Positions 42,060-50,992 of a stretch of 64,000 nucleotides of DNA are shown here, one piece after another. How positions within the stretch are numbered: position 1 is the first letter of the stretch; every line of letters begins with the position of its first letter. A program made the position numbers and the translations under genes. Below the pieces are notes generated by a model. The model saw nothing but the letters and a program-made list of their open reading frames with translations. It ran no database searches and was not told the DNA's origin. The DNA is from Chloroflexota bacterium (GTDB taxonomy: Bacteria; Chloroflexota; Anaerolineae; UBA1429), in the NCBI GenBank assembly GCA_012729455.1, contig JAAYDC010000019.1, positions 1 to 64,000 on the forward strand, written 5' to 3'.

Positions 42060-42371
42060 GCTGTGTGAGATATGATGCAGGCTTTGCTGATACAGCGACA
42101 TGATATGCTCGTCCGCCAGGCGGTAATACACCCGCCGGCCGTCGCGGCGAAAGGTGACTACATTCATCAACCTAAGCAGTGAGAGCTGATGTGAAATCGC
42201 GGACATACTCATCGATAGCGCCTCGGCGATCTCGCCTACCACACGTTCGCCCTCGAGCAGCACGGCGATGATGCGCACGCGCGTGGCATCTGCCAGCGCG
42301 CGATACAGCTGCGCCATCTGCTCCGCCTGAGCGGTGCTGAGCGCTTCTGAGGGAGCATCGTTAGATGACAT
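42057..42371 (-). CDS. ArsR/SmtB family metal-responsive repressor
   Basis: A 104-residue winged-helix repressor. The core LADATRVRIIAVLLEGERVVGEIAEALSMSMSAISHQLSLLRLMNVVTFRRDGRRVYYRLADEHI is SmtB/CzrA-like. The recognition helix reads SMSAISHQLSLL. The C-terminal helix DEH-x10-HH-x2-H supplies the alpha-5 zinc-site ligands (Asp, His, His, His). There is no CxC in the alpha-3 helix, so zinc or cobalt sensing is more likely than As/Cd/Pb. ATG 42371 follows AGGAG. The gene sits directly upstream of the metal ATPase. Confidence 0.92.
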   Translation of the reverse strand: MSSNDAPSEALSTAQAEQMAQLYRALADATRVRIIAVLLEGERVVGEIAEALSMSMSAISHQLSLLRLMNVVTFRRDGRRVYYRLADEHIMSLYQQSLHHISHS

Positions 42372-42385
42372 GGCTCTCCTGATTG

Positions 42386-42429
42386 TTGAACTATTGCTCA
42401 ATAATAAAACAATGATGCGGTTTAGTCAA
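42386..42429 (-). promoter_or_regulatory. Promoter and operator of the arsR-ATPase operon
   Basis: On the minus strand, TTGACT (42429-42424), a 17-base spacer and TATTAT (42406-42401). Immediately downstream is the imperfect repeat TTGAACTATTGCTCAA (42386-42401 on the plus strand), placed over the transcription start where an SmtB-type repressor would block polymerase. Confidence 0.75.
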
Positions 42430-42511
42430 TTTAGGATTCGGGCTTGGCGGTTGTACAATCAATTAAACTAGACAAGGCAGGCGCATCATTTCCAGTTCCA
42501 TCGCACGTTCA

Positions 42512-43927
42512 GTGCTACCCGCCTCAAAAAACGAGGCCCCCTTTACGCAGCCCGAACCCGCCCCCGCCTGGCGTGACGAGCTGCGAGATGTGCTGCGCCT
42601 GAGCCTGCCGGCTGTTGGCGAACAAATCCTGACCATGACGGTGACCCTGGTCAACACCATCTTTGTGGGGCACCTGGGTGCCGCCTCCATCACTGCGGTA
42701 GGGCTGGCAGGATCGCTTTCGTTCCTGGCATCGACCTTTTTTGCCGCCGTCGCTACTGGAGCCACCACCTTGGTAGCGCAGGCAGTCGGTGCGCGCCAAC
42801 ATAGGCTGGCGCAGCAAACTCTCGAGCACTCCCTGGCGATCGGGCTCCTGCTGGGGATTATCTCGCTGGTGGTGATGTATCCGCTGGCGACGATTGGTAT
42901 GTGCCTGATGGACGCCGAAGAAGAATCGGTGCGTCTGGGCGCGCTCTACCTGCGCTGGCTCTCGCTATCCTTCCCCTTTCAGTCGGTGCTGCTGATCGGC
43001 TGCGGGGTCTTGCGCGGCGCCGGCGATACCCGCACCCCCATGTTGCTCATGGGCGGAATGAACGTCGCCAACCTGCTGCTCTCGTACTGGCTGATCCGCG
43101 GCGGCCTCGGAATCGCCCCGTTGGAGGTGATGGGTGCCGGCATCGCAGCTTTTGCCGCAACCGTGCTGGGTTGCGTGGCCGTCTTGCTGACCTTTGCCGT
43201 GCCCCGCAGCCAGCTGCGCCTGTGCGCTAAAAAGTGGTCCCTGAATCGGCAAGTGCTCCAGTCGGTGGTAGCTATTGGTTTACCCGCCGGCGGAGAGATG
43301 CTGCTCTTCAGGCTAGGGTTTTTAGCCTATTCGCGCGCCATCTCGTCGCTCGGGACCACCGGATACGCTGCCTACCTCATCACCCAGCGCCTCGAAGGGC
43401 TCTTTGATATGCCGGCCTTTGGCTTTGGAGTAGCTGCCACCACCCTGGTAGGCCAAGCCTGCGGTGCCGAACAACCCAAGCAAGGCCATCGCGCCGTTTT
43501 TCTGGCGATCGGTGCCAACCTGGTGTGGTGCCTGCTGACAGGTCCGCTGATCTGGATCCTGGCTGAACCGCTGCTGCGCCTCTTTACCACCGATGCCGAG
43601 GTGATCCGCCAGGGCTTGCCGTTGATGCGCATCATTGCCGTGGGATTGCCAGTGGTCGCCGTTGCATCCTCGTTCTCCGGCGGCATTCGCGGCACGGGCA
43701 ACACGCGCGCAGTGATGATCGTCACGGGGATCGGCTCGTGGCTGCTGCGGGTACCGCTCTCGTTCGCCAGCGTGGGCTTTCTTGGCTGGGGATTGACGGG
43801 CATCCAAGTAACCATGTTCCTCGACTATGCCCTGCGCGCAATCTTGTTAGCTTTTTTGATGCGTCCGCGCGCCTGGGCGCGCCAGTGCCGTATGGGGTTG
43901 CGCCTGGGGAGCAATCCGCATGACTAA
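42512..43927 (+). CDS. MATE family efflux transporter
   Basis: A 471-residue multidrug and toxin extrusion protein with twelve helices in two homologous halves. The first half starts LRLSLPAVGEQILTMTVTLVNTIFVGHLG and the second VVAIGLPAGGEMLLFRLGFLAYSRAISSLG. GAGDTRTPM and GTGNTRAVM are paired loop motifs. The start is uncertain: GTG 42512 has no ribosome site, and an unusual ATT or ATC start near 42485-42488 behind AAGG is possible. It overlaps the dus gene by 8 bases. Confidence 0.88.
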   Translation: MLPASKNEAPFTQPEPAPAWRDELRDVLRLSLPAVGEQILTMTVTLVNTIFVGHLGAASITAVGLAGSLSFLASTFFAAVATGATTLVAQAVGARQHRLAQQTLEHSLAIGLLLGIISLVVMYPLATIGMCLMDAEEESVRLGALYLRWLSLSFPFQSVLLIGCGVLRGAGDTRTPMLLMGGMNVANLLLSYWLIRGGLGIAPLEVMGAGIAAFAATVLGCVAVLLTFAVPRSQLRLCAKKWSLNRQVLQSVVAIGLPAGGEMLLFRLGFLAYSRAISSLGTTGYAAYLITQRLEGLFDMPAFGFGVAATTLVGQACGAEQPKQGHRAVFLAIGANLVWCLLTGPLIWILAEPLLRLFTTDAEVIRQGLPLMRIIAVGLPVVAVASSFSGGIRGTGNTRAVMIVTGIGSWLLRVPLSFASVGFLGWGLTGIQVTMFLDYALRAILLAFLMRPRAWARQCRMGLRLGSNPHD

Positions 43928-44870
43928 CGCGCGTGTTTCGATCGGCGGTGTTACCCTCAGGAGCGACCTGATCCTGGCACCGATGGCCGGCTATGGCGAC
44001 CTGCCGATGCGCAGCCTGTGCGCCGAACTGGGCTCCACTGCCAGTATCATCCCCTGTATCCAGGACGATGGACTGCTGCACGATAGCCGCCATACCGCCG
44101 AACTGCTGCGCACCGCCCCGCACGAACAGCCCCGCGCCATCCAGGTGCTCAGCAAGGACGCCGAACGCCTGCGGCGCGCTGCCCCGAGCCTGATCGCCCT
44201 CCAGCCGGATTGGGTCGACCTTAACCTGGGGTGCCCGAGCAAGCACATTGTCAGCGGAGGGCGCGGCGCCGCGTTACTCCGGCAGCCGGCGCTGATCGAG
44301 CAGCTGGCATGCACCCTCGTGAGCATCCTGCCCTGCCCGGTAACGGCCAAAATTCGCCTGGGGTGGGATGACGCCACGCGCAACTATCGCGAGGTGGCCC
44401 AAAGGCTGCAGGATGCCGGCATCAGCGCCCTGGCGGTGCACGGACGCACCGCACGGCAGGGGTACAGCGGGGTTGCCGATTGGGAAGCGATCGCCGAGGT
44501 GCGCGAGCTGCTCGAGATCCCAGTGATCGCCAACGGCGATGTGCGCACGCCGGCGGATATCGATGCGATCCAGCAAGCCACAGGCTGCCAGCTGGTAATG
44601 ATCGGGCGTGCTGCAGTGGGCCATCCCTGGATATTCAGCCGGCTCTTACCGCGCGAGATCACCTGGGACGTGCGCATGGCAATGATCCGCCGGCACCTGG
44701 CACTAATGAGCGACACCTATGGGCCGCGCAACGGCGTACGGCTGTTTCGCAAGCACCTCACGCGCTATGTGCAGAGCATGCACGGCGCCACAGTGCTACG
44801 TTCACAGCTGATGCGTGCCGCCCGGCCAGCCGAGGTGCTCGAAACCCTTTACCGTTGGCGCGTGCGCTAG
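43920..44870 (+). CDS. dus: tRNA-dihydrouridine synthase
   Basis: A 316-residue FMN-dependent Dus that reduces uridines in tRNA D-loops. It has LAPMAGYGDLPMR (FMN phosphate side), DLNLGCPSKHIVSGGRGAALL with the catalytic cysteine, TAKIRLGWDD, VHGRTARQGYSG and NGDVRTPADI. A short C-terminal helical domain follows the barrel, as in the DusB branch. It overlaps MATE by 8 bases at its start and the convergent manA by 4 bases at its stop. Confidence 0.93.
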   Translation: MTNARVSIGGVTLRSDLILAPMAGYGDLPMRSLCAELGSTASIIPCIQDDGLLHDSRHTAELLRTAPHEQPRAIQVLSKDAERLRRAAPSLIALQPDWVDLNLGCPSKHIVSGGRGAALLRQPALIEQLACTLVSILPCPVTAKIRLGWDDATRNYREVAQRLQDAGISALAVHGRTARQGYSGVADWEAIAEVRELLEIPVIANGDVRTPADIDAIQQATGCQLVMIGRAAVGHPWIFSRLLPREITWDVRMAMIRRHLALMSDTYGPRNGVRLFRKHLTRYVQSMHGATVLRSQLMRAARPAEVLETLYRWRVR

Positions 44871-45868
44871 GCAATATAAGTGCGCAGCCAGGTGCTTGCC
44901 TGGTCCGATACGATGGTGTATTCCCCCATAATCGCCGGCAGCAGCACAAAACGGACCGCTCCGATCTCCATGGGTGCGCCCGACCAGCGAAGCGTGCCAG
45001 CCCCGTTCATGCAACCCAGCACCTGAAAGCTGGTACCATCACATACGCTGCTAAAGCGTGCCCCGGGCTCGAGGATGATGCGCTCGACGTTGAAATGCGG
45101 CGCTGCCACCAGCCCCTCCTGCAGCACACCCTCACCCTGCGCCAGCACTTGCGGGCTGACCACCTGTGAGGTCGCCTGCTCGAAATCGAGCACGTCCAGA
45201 GCTTGCACAATACTCAGCGGCCGCGCATGGCCATTGGCGTCGAGGTGCTGCCAATCGTATATGCGGTAGGTGATGTCCGAGCTTTGCTGGATCTCGGCCA
45301 CCACGCAGCCTTTCAGGAGGGCATGGATCGTGCCGGCAGGGATGGAAAAAGCGTCGCCAGCGCGTATCGGCAGGCGCTGCAGCACATCGGGCAGGGTCCC
45401 GCCCTGGATGGCAGCCTCGAGATCGGTGCGCTGCGTGCCGGGTTTGGTGCCCAGGATCAGCTCGGCGCCTGGCTCGGCGTGCAGCACGTACCACATCTCG
45501 GATTTACCCGAGCTGCCGTTCTCATGCTCACTGGCGTAGGCATCGTTTGGATGTACTTGCACCGAGAGGTCAGCTTGCGCATCCAGCAGCTTGATAAGCA
45601 AAGGAAAACGCACGCCAAAGCGCTCGCGCACCGTGCTGCCGATAAAATGCCCGCCCAGGTCGCCTACCACCTCCTGGAGGGTGCGCCACTTCCAGTAACC
45701 CGTCTCTGCACGCGTGCTTGAGCCGGGCAGAGCTGAGATCTCCCAGCTTTCGGCCACCACGCCATCGGGCAGCTTGCGGCCAAACAGGCGCTCGAGGTTG
45801 CGTCCGCCCCACATATAGTCGCGAAAGACGGGCTCAAAGGTCATCGGGTAGATTTCGGGCATCGCCAT
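44867..45868 (-). CDS. manA: Mannose-6-phosphate isomerase, class I
   Basis: A 333-residue cupin isomerase interconverting fructose-6-phosphate and mannose-6-phosphate. The zinc ligands fall in LSVQVHPND (Gln, His), SEMWYVL (Glu) and PAGTIHALLKG (His). It is of the short Firmicute-like ManA form. ATG 45868 follows AAGGAG. It is 20 bases downstream of the large membrane protein gene, so mannose metabolism may be linked to that gene and to the divergent GH2 mannosidase. Confidence 0.92.
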   Translation of the reverse strand: MAMPEIYPMTFEPVFRDYMWGGRNLERLFGRKLPDGVVAESWEISALPGSSTRAETGYWKWRTLQEVVGDLGGHFIGSTVRERFGVRFPLLIKLLDAQADLSVQVHPNDAYASEHENGSSGKSEMWYVLHAEPGAELILGTKPGTQRTDLEAAIQGGTLPDVLQRLPIRAGDAFSIPAGTIHALLKGCVVAEIQQSSDITYRIYDWQHLDANGHARPLSIVQALDVLDFEQATSQVVSPQVLAQGEGVLQEGLVAAPHFNVERIILEPGARFSSVCDGTSFQVLGCMNGAGTLRWSGAPMEIGAVRFVLLPAIMGEYTIVSDQASTWLRTYIA

Positions 45869-45888
45869 AGCAGGCTCCTTGGCTAGAG

Positions 45889-48336
45889 TTAGCGCGCACG
45901 CACGCGGATCGGTTGGCTCAATACTAGCATATCTGCGTGCGAGCCGTCCAGCTCGGCAACCGTCAGACGCTCAAGCGACGGCCAGCGATACATCCCCATC
46001 ACCAGCCGGTATTCGCCCGCAGGCAGGCTTTCCGGGAGCTCCAGGACGTGTGCATCGCGTACCGGCTCGCCTACCACCCAAGCTGAAGTAGGATATTGCC
46101 CGGCGTTGGGCTCACCATCGTGCTGGGCGACTAGCACGCCGCCTTGATCCAGCAGGTGCACGAACACTACCCAGTTTTCTGCGGTTGCCTGCTCAGCCTG
46201 CCAGACCAGCGTAACCTTCAGCGAATCGCCAGGTTCTACATCAACCGCCGACAGATCATAGCCAAACAAGCGCAATGTATCGCTGAACAGCGTGCTGGCA
46301 GCATAGCGAGGTGTCTCGCCAGCCCCAATCTGTGATGATTGGCCGATCAGCACCCCAACCATGTCAGGAAATTCGGCCAGTATTGCGCCATCCGTTGCGC
46401 TCACGACCACATCGATGGTGGCTGACCCCAGACTGGCCTCTTTCGGCAGATCGAGGACGACCACGGTCTTGTAGGTGCGTTCGCGCTGCCAGCCCGCCAC
46501 CGACAGACCAGCCACCAGGGCTCCCTCGCGCTCGACCAGCACATTGCCGTAGCGATCGCGCAGGATGGTGCGCACCCGCGCATCGGCCGGCGGATGCTCT
46601 TGTACGCGCCAGAACAGGCTGAGAGTAATGGTTTCCCCCGGCAAAGCCGCTGGCGGTAGCGCCTGGGCACATGTCAGCGAGAGACCTTCACCAACCGGCA
46701 GGTTCAGCGGGCTGCAGGCTGCCAGTTCTTCCTCCAGAGCCCATTCGGGAGGTACCTCAATCAGCTCGAGCAGTGCGGTCACCTGCGCATCGGCGGGTTG
46801 TGCGTTGGTAAGGTGTGCGTTTAAGTGGATAAAGCGGCAGTGGTCGAGGTCAAGCACATACACTTGCGCCTTCTCCACCAGGGCTTGCAGGTTGCTGGCG
46901 GATATCTCGTCACCGGTCGTCACCCAAGAGGGCTTGAACCCGTTATAACGCAGCGCAGCTATCTTGCGGAAGGGACCGCCGTTGCCCCATACCAGGGTCT
47001 GAGCATCGGAATATGGCGGGATCACAATATTGACGGTGCGAAACAGCGGGTAGGGGTTGCGGCGCGTCTCGTCTATACCGGGGCGCTCTGCCCAGTAAAA
47101 GGGCAGGTTGACAAAGGCCAGGTTTTCATCCGCGGGGGTGTTCAGCGCGATATCGCGCATACTGCGCACCATCAGGCTGTTGCAGGTGTCGTCAGTGAGG
47201 GTCTGGCGGATATAACCCCACGGTGTGAGCAGCGCCAGCGCCAGCACCCCAACGCCAAGCACAGTCAGAAGCACACCGCGCACCGAGCGCAGCGTCCAAC
47301 GCCAGCATCCGGCGATCAGGGCGGCCCAGAAGAGCGCCACGCCAGTCGCGCCATAATAGCCCAGATAGGTCGAGTGGCTGACATAGTCGGGATCCAGCAG
47401 GACGACCTCAGGGGCAGCGGCCAGGCCGAACCAGACAATAGCTGCCAGCCAGACGCCCATCCAACGGCTGCGCCCCAGTAACAACGCCCCGCCAACCAGC
47501 ACCAGTGCTGCCAACAGTAAAACATGCACTGGTTGGCTTCCCTCTGGCAGGAGCGGGAGGAGCGGATAGAGCAGGTATTGCAGCACGACGGGGACATTGC
47601 GCAGCGTGGCAGCCAGCGTGTTGGAATCCGTCACCTTGGGTACCCACAGCCACCACACCAGCAAATAGAGCGCCGGCACGGCGGCGTATTGCAGATCGCT
47701 CAGGATGCGGGCGCGCGGGGCGCGTTCCAGCACGTTAAAGATGAGTAGCGCCACTGGCACCACGCTGGCGTTCTCGTGCGAGAGCACCGCCAACGCCAGC
47801 ACCCCGTAGGCGACGACGCGCCAGATCCAAACCGGCTTGCGGCGCACCTGCCAATGCGCGACAAAAAAGATCAAAGTAAAAAAGAGTGCCAGATTATGGA
47901 AAAAGGGCATAAAGTTGGTAGCAACGCGCGCCGCAAATGGGTTAAGTGCCAGGATCAGGCTGACCAGCACGCCCAGCAACTGCGAGCGAGTGCGCTGCCA
48001 GACAACAAGCCCCGCCAGGAAGGTGTTGGCGGCCGCCATAAACAGCACGATGCCGTGCAGGATACCGGGCCTAAAGCTCTTGGTGAATCCGTAGACGACC
48101 CGTACCAGCAGCAGACCTACCGGGCGGTAATGCGTCCAGGCTTCGAGCGGCAATGCCAGCTGGATCACACGATAGCTGGCGGCCTGGCGAAAGTGGAGGA
48201 TCGGGTCGTCGTACCAAAAGGCAAAATGCCAGGCGCGCGCGTAAAGAACCAGCACCAGCAGGGCACCGCCCAGCAGGGTTACAACCACCGGCGCGCGCCT
48301 GAGGGCTGTCTTCAGCCGTGCCGCCCAAAAATGCAT
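45889..48336 (-). CDS. Large polytopic membrane protein, GT39/PMT-like with C-terminal beta domains
   Basis: An 815-residue protein. Residues 1-370 hold about ten membrane helices with an early FWYDDPIL motif after helix one, the position of the catalytic acidic pair in GT-C glycosyltransferases. Residues 390-540 are soluble. Residues 545-815 form two beta-sandwich-like repeats, the last with WVVFVHLLDQGGVLVAQHDGEPNAGQYPTSAWVVGE, a module I associate with Chloroflexota membrane proteins. ATG 48336 behind GGTGAG is chosen over 48372. Probable surface glycan or lipid glycosylation enzyme. Family is inferred from topology. Confidence 0.65.
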   Translation of the reverse strand: MHFWAARLKTALRRAPVVVTLLGGALLVLVLYARAWHFAFWYDDPILHFRQAASYRVIQLALPLEAWTHYRPVGLLLVRVVYGFTKSFRPGILHGIVLFMAAANTFLAGLVVWQRTRSQLLGVLVSLILALNPFAARVATNFMPFFHNLALFFTLIFFVAHWQVRRKPVWIWRVVAYGVLALAVLSHENASVVPVALLIFNVLERAPRARILSDLQYAAVPALYLLVWWLWVPKVTDSNTLAATLRNVPVVLQYLLYPLLPLLPEGSQPVHVLLLAALVLVGGALLLGRSRWMGVWLAAIVWFGLAAAPEVVLLDPDYVSHSTYLGYYGATGVALFWAALIAGCWRWTLRSVRGVLLTVLGVGVLALALLTPWGYIRQTLTDDTCNSLMVRSMRDIALNTPADENLAFVNLPFYWAERPGIDETRRNPYPLFRTVNIVIPPYSDAQTLVWGNGGPFRKIAALRYNGFKPSWVTTGDEISASNLQALVEKAQVYVLDLDHCRFIHLNAHLTNAQPADAQVTALLELIEVPPEWALEEELAACSPLNLPVGEGLSLTCAQALPPAALPGETITLSLFWRVQEHPPADARVRTILRDRYGNVLVEREGALVAGLSVAGWQRERTYKTVVVLDLPKEASLGSATIDVVVSATDGAILAEFPDMVGVLIGQSSQIGAGETPRYAASTLFSDTLRLFGYDLSAVDVEPGDSLKVTLVWQAEQATAENWVVFVHLLDQGGVLVAQHDGEPNAGQYPTSAWVVGEPVRDAHVLELPESLPAGEYRLVMGMYRWPSLERLTVAELDGSHADMLVLSQPIRVRAR

Positions 48337-48404
48337 AAGCTCACCCACTTGGTTTATTCTGGCGTACATCATAGCCTAAAATACTGCAACTCCATAACCT
48401 GCGG

Positions 48405-48433
48405 TTTACAAGCACGGGATGGACGTCCATAAT
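48405..48433 (+). promoter_or_regulatory. Putative promoter of the GH2 gene
   Basis: TTTACA (48405-48410), a 17-base spacer and CATAAT (48428-48433), followed by a strong AGGAGG at 48449-48454 and ATG 48461. Confidence 0.55.
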
Positions 48434-48460
48434 AGCCCCAGCACCCTCAGGAGGTAATGC

Positions 48461-50947
48461 ATGCCAGGAACGCTTGATCTCGGCGGTACATGGCTGATCA
48501 AGGGCATCGACGGACGGCGCGGTGCGCCCGAGAGCTTTGTAGCCGAAACAGTTGATCTGCGCACCTTTATCGAGGCGCAGGTGCCGGGCGAGGTGCACCT
48601 CGACCTGCTGCGACATGGCATCATTGCCGACCCAAGGGTCGGCACCAACGCCCTCGAGGCGCGCTGGGTCGAGGAGCAGTACTGGATCTATCGCAGAGAT
48701 CGACGTGCCCGCCGAGGCTGTGGATGCTCCGTGGGCAGAGCTGGTCTTTGAGGGTCCCGCCCTGGATGCCGAGGTTTACCTCAATGGAGTATGTGTGGGC
48801 GAGCACCTCAATGCCTTTTACCCCTGCCGCCTGAACGTAGCCGGCAGACTGCGTGCCGGGGTTAACATCCTGGCAGTGATCCTGGATGCCGGACTGCACG
48901 GGGTGGGTGAGCGCTCCGCCAGTGAATATCTGCCCGGCCGCGACGATGCCCCGCTGCACAAGCGTATGTGGCTGCGCAAGCCGCAGTACCAGTTTGCCTG
49001 GGATTGGAGTCCGCGCCTGGTGAACGTGGGCATCTTCCGCCCGGCACGTCTGGAATGCCAACCGCGCATCGACCAGGTCTCGGCGATCCCGCGCCTCTCG
49101 GCCGATCACACCAGCGCCGAACTCCAGGTGCGCGTACACCTGGTAAACCCCCCACCCTCACCAACGGCATGCTGACGCTGCACATCGACGACGAGACCTT
49201 GCCGCCGGGCAGCCGCGAGGTCGAGATAACGCCAGGCGCCAGTACCATCGAGCTGTCTGCAACGATCGCTAATCCGCGGTTGTGGTGGCCACGTCCGCAT
49301 GGCCAGCAGGCATTCTACACCCTCCGTGTGGAACTGAACGTGGCTGACGAGGAGGCCGATTGCCGCGAGGTGCGCACGGCGGTGCGCAGTATCGAGCTGC
49401 TGCGGCCGGCACATCCCGAGGGTGGTGAATACTTTACCCTGGCCGTCAACGGCACCAGGGTATTTTGCAAGGGCGGCAACTGGGTGCCGGCCGACATGAT
49501 CTATGCCGATGTGACCCCCGAACGCTACCGTGCCCTCATCCAGGCGGCTGCGGACGAAAACATGAACACGCTGCGCATCTGGGGCGGCGGGTTGTATATG
49601 GACCACGCCTTTCTGGATATCTGCGACGAGCTGGGCATGCTGGTATGGCACGACTGCATCTTTGCCCGCAGCAAGTACCCCGGCGGCGACCCGGCCTTTT
49701 TAAAGGAGGTGCGCCGCGAGGTCCGCTATGTAGCGCGCGAGCTATCCGTGCACCCCAGCCTAGCGGTGTGGTGCGGCAACAACGAACTCGAATGGGGCGC
49801 CTGGGAATGGGGCTATGACCGCGGATGCGCCCATCCCGACTATGCCCTCTTCCACCTGGAGCTGCCGCGCATCTTTAGCGCCGAAGACCCCTCGCGCCCC
49901 TACTGGCCGAGTTCGCCTTATTCGCCGGATGATACTACCCCTAACGCCACCCACATCGGCGACCAGCATCCCTGGCACGTGTCGATCGGCGTTAACCGCG
50001 AAGAGTTCTACGCTTACCGCGGCGACGACAGCCGCTTCCCCAACGAGGGCGGCGCACTGGGATGCTCAGTACCGGCCACGCTGCGCCAGTTCCTGCCAGA
50101 AGGCGAACAGCACTACCTCTCGCGCAGCTGGGAATACCACGACAACGAGATCGCTTGGTGCGCCAACAGCCTGATGGGCGAGGAATGGCTGCAGATCTGG
50201 CTGCAGCTGGATGCCAACCAGCTCTCGCTTGAGGATTACGCCTTTTACAGCGGTACGCTGCAGGCCGAAGCCCTTCTCGAGTACATCAACAACTTTAGGC
50301 GGCGCATGTGGAGCACTTCGTCAGCCATCTTTTGGATGTACAACGACTCCTGGCCCGTCACCCTGGGGTGGACCACGATTGACTATTACTTGCGGCGCAA
50401 GCTCGCCTATCACGTGGTGCGGCGCGCTTTCGACCCCATACAGGCCGTGCCGGTCGCCAGCGACGGCAAACTGAGGATCTATGGCGTTAACGATACGCTG
50501 GCGGGCTGGGAGGGCATCCTGCAGGCCGGAATGGTGCGCTACGACGGCGCCGACACTCATGAAGTGCGCCTGCCCATCACTCTGGCGCCCAACAGTGCCA
50601 CGCTCCTTACAGAGCTGGCTATCCCCAAAGACGCGCGTTACGCCCCCGACCAGGCGCTGGCCTTTAGCGTGCTGTGGCAAAATGGCCAGCCGGTGCGCCA
50701 GAACCGCGCCATGTTTTGCCGTCATCATGAGGTAACTTGGGCCAAGCCGGAGGTGCATATTCAGCGCACGCCGCAGGGCGTTGCCTTTGTCAGCAACCAA
50801 TACGTCTGGGGTGTGTGCCTGGACCCCAATGGCGAACAGGATCTGCCCGACGACATGTTTGACCTGCTGCCCGGGGTGCCCTACCACCTGCCCTGGCCGG
50901 CTGATGCAGAGCTGCCGGTTATCGCACGCTGCGCCAACCTGGCATAA
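48461..50947 (+). pseudogene. GH2 beta-mannosidase, interrupted by two frameshifts
   Basis: Three overlapping reading frames join into one GH2 enzyme of about 829 residues, the normal beta-mannosidase length. Frame 1 (48461 to about 48695) is the N-terminal sandwich LDLGGTWLIKG to EEQYWIYR. Frame 2 (to about 49150) continues EIDVPAEAVDAPWAELVFEG to ELQVRVHLVN. Frame 3 runs to 50947. The catalytic acid/base is in WCGNNELEWG and the probable nucleophile in RFPNEGG. FWMYNDSWPV also fits. The second break is mended by one extra C in the C6 run at 49148-49153. The first lies at an AGAG stretch (48695-48698) with one base too many or two too few. Either decay or sequence error. Confidence 0.88.
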
Positions 50948-50949
50948 GG

Positions 50950-50984
50950 CCACGGGGCGCGGGAGAGATTCCCGCGCCCCGTGG
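50950..50984. terminator. Long GC-rich hairpin between convergent GH2 and DegT genes
   Basis: A perfect 15-bp stem (CCACGGGGCGCGGGA and complement, loop GAGAT). No T-run follows on either strand. It sits symmetrically between the two stop codons. Confidence 0.7.
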
Positions 50985-50992
50985 TGTTAACG

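Noticed and set aside
49148-49153. C6 run as a programmed frameshift site
   Set aside because: No slippery heptamer, downstream pseudoknot or internal ribosome site was seen, and a second unrelated break lies upstream. Sequence error or mutation is simpler.
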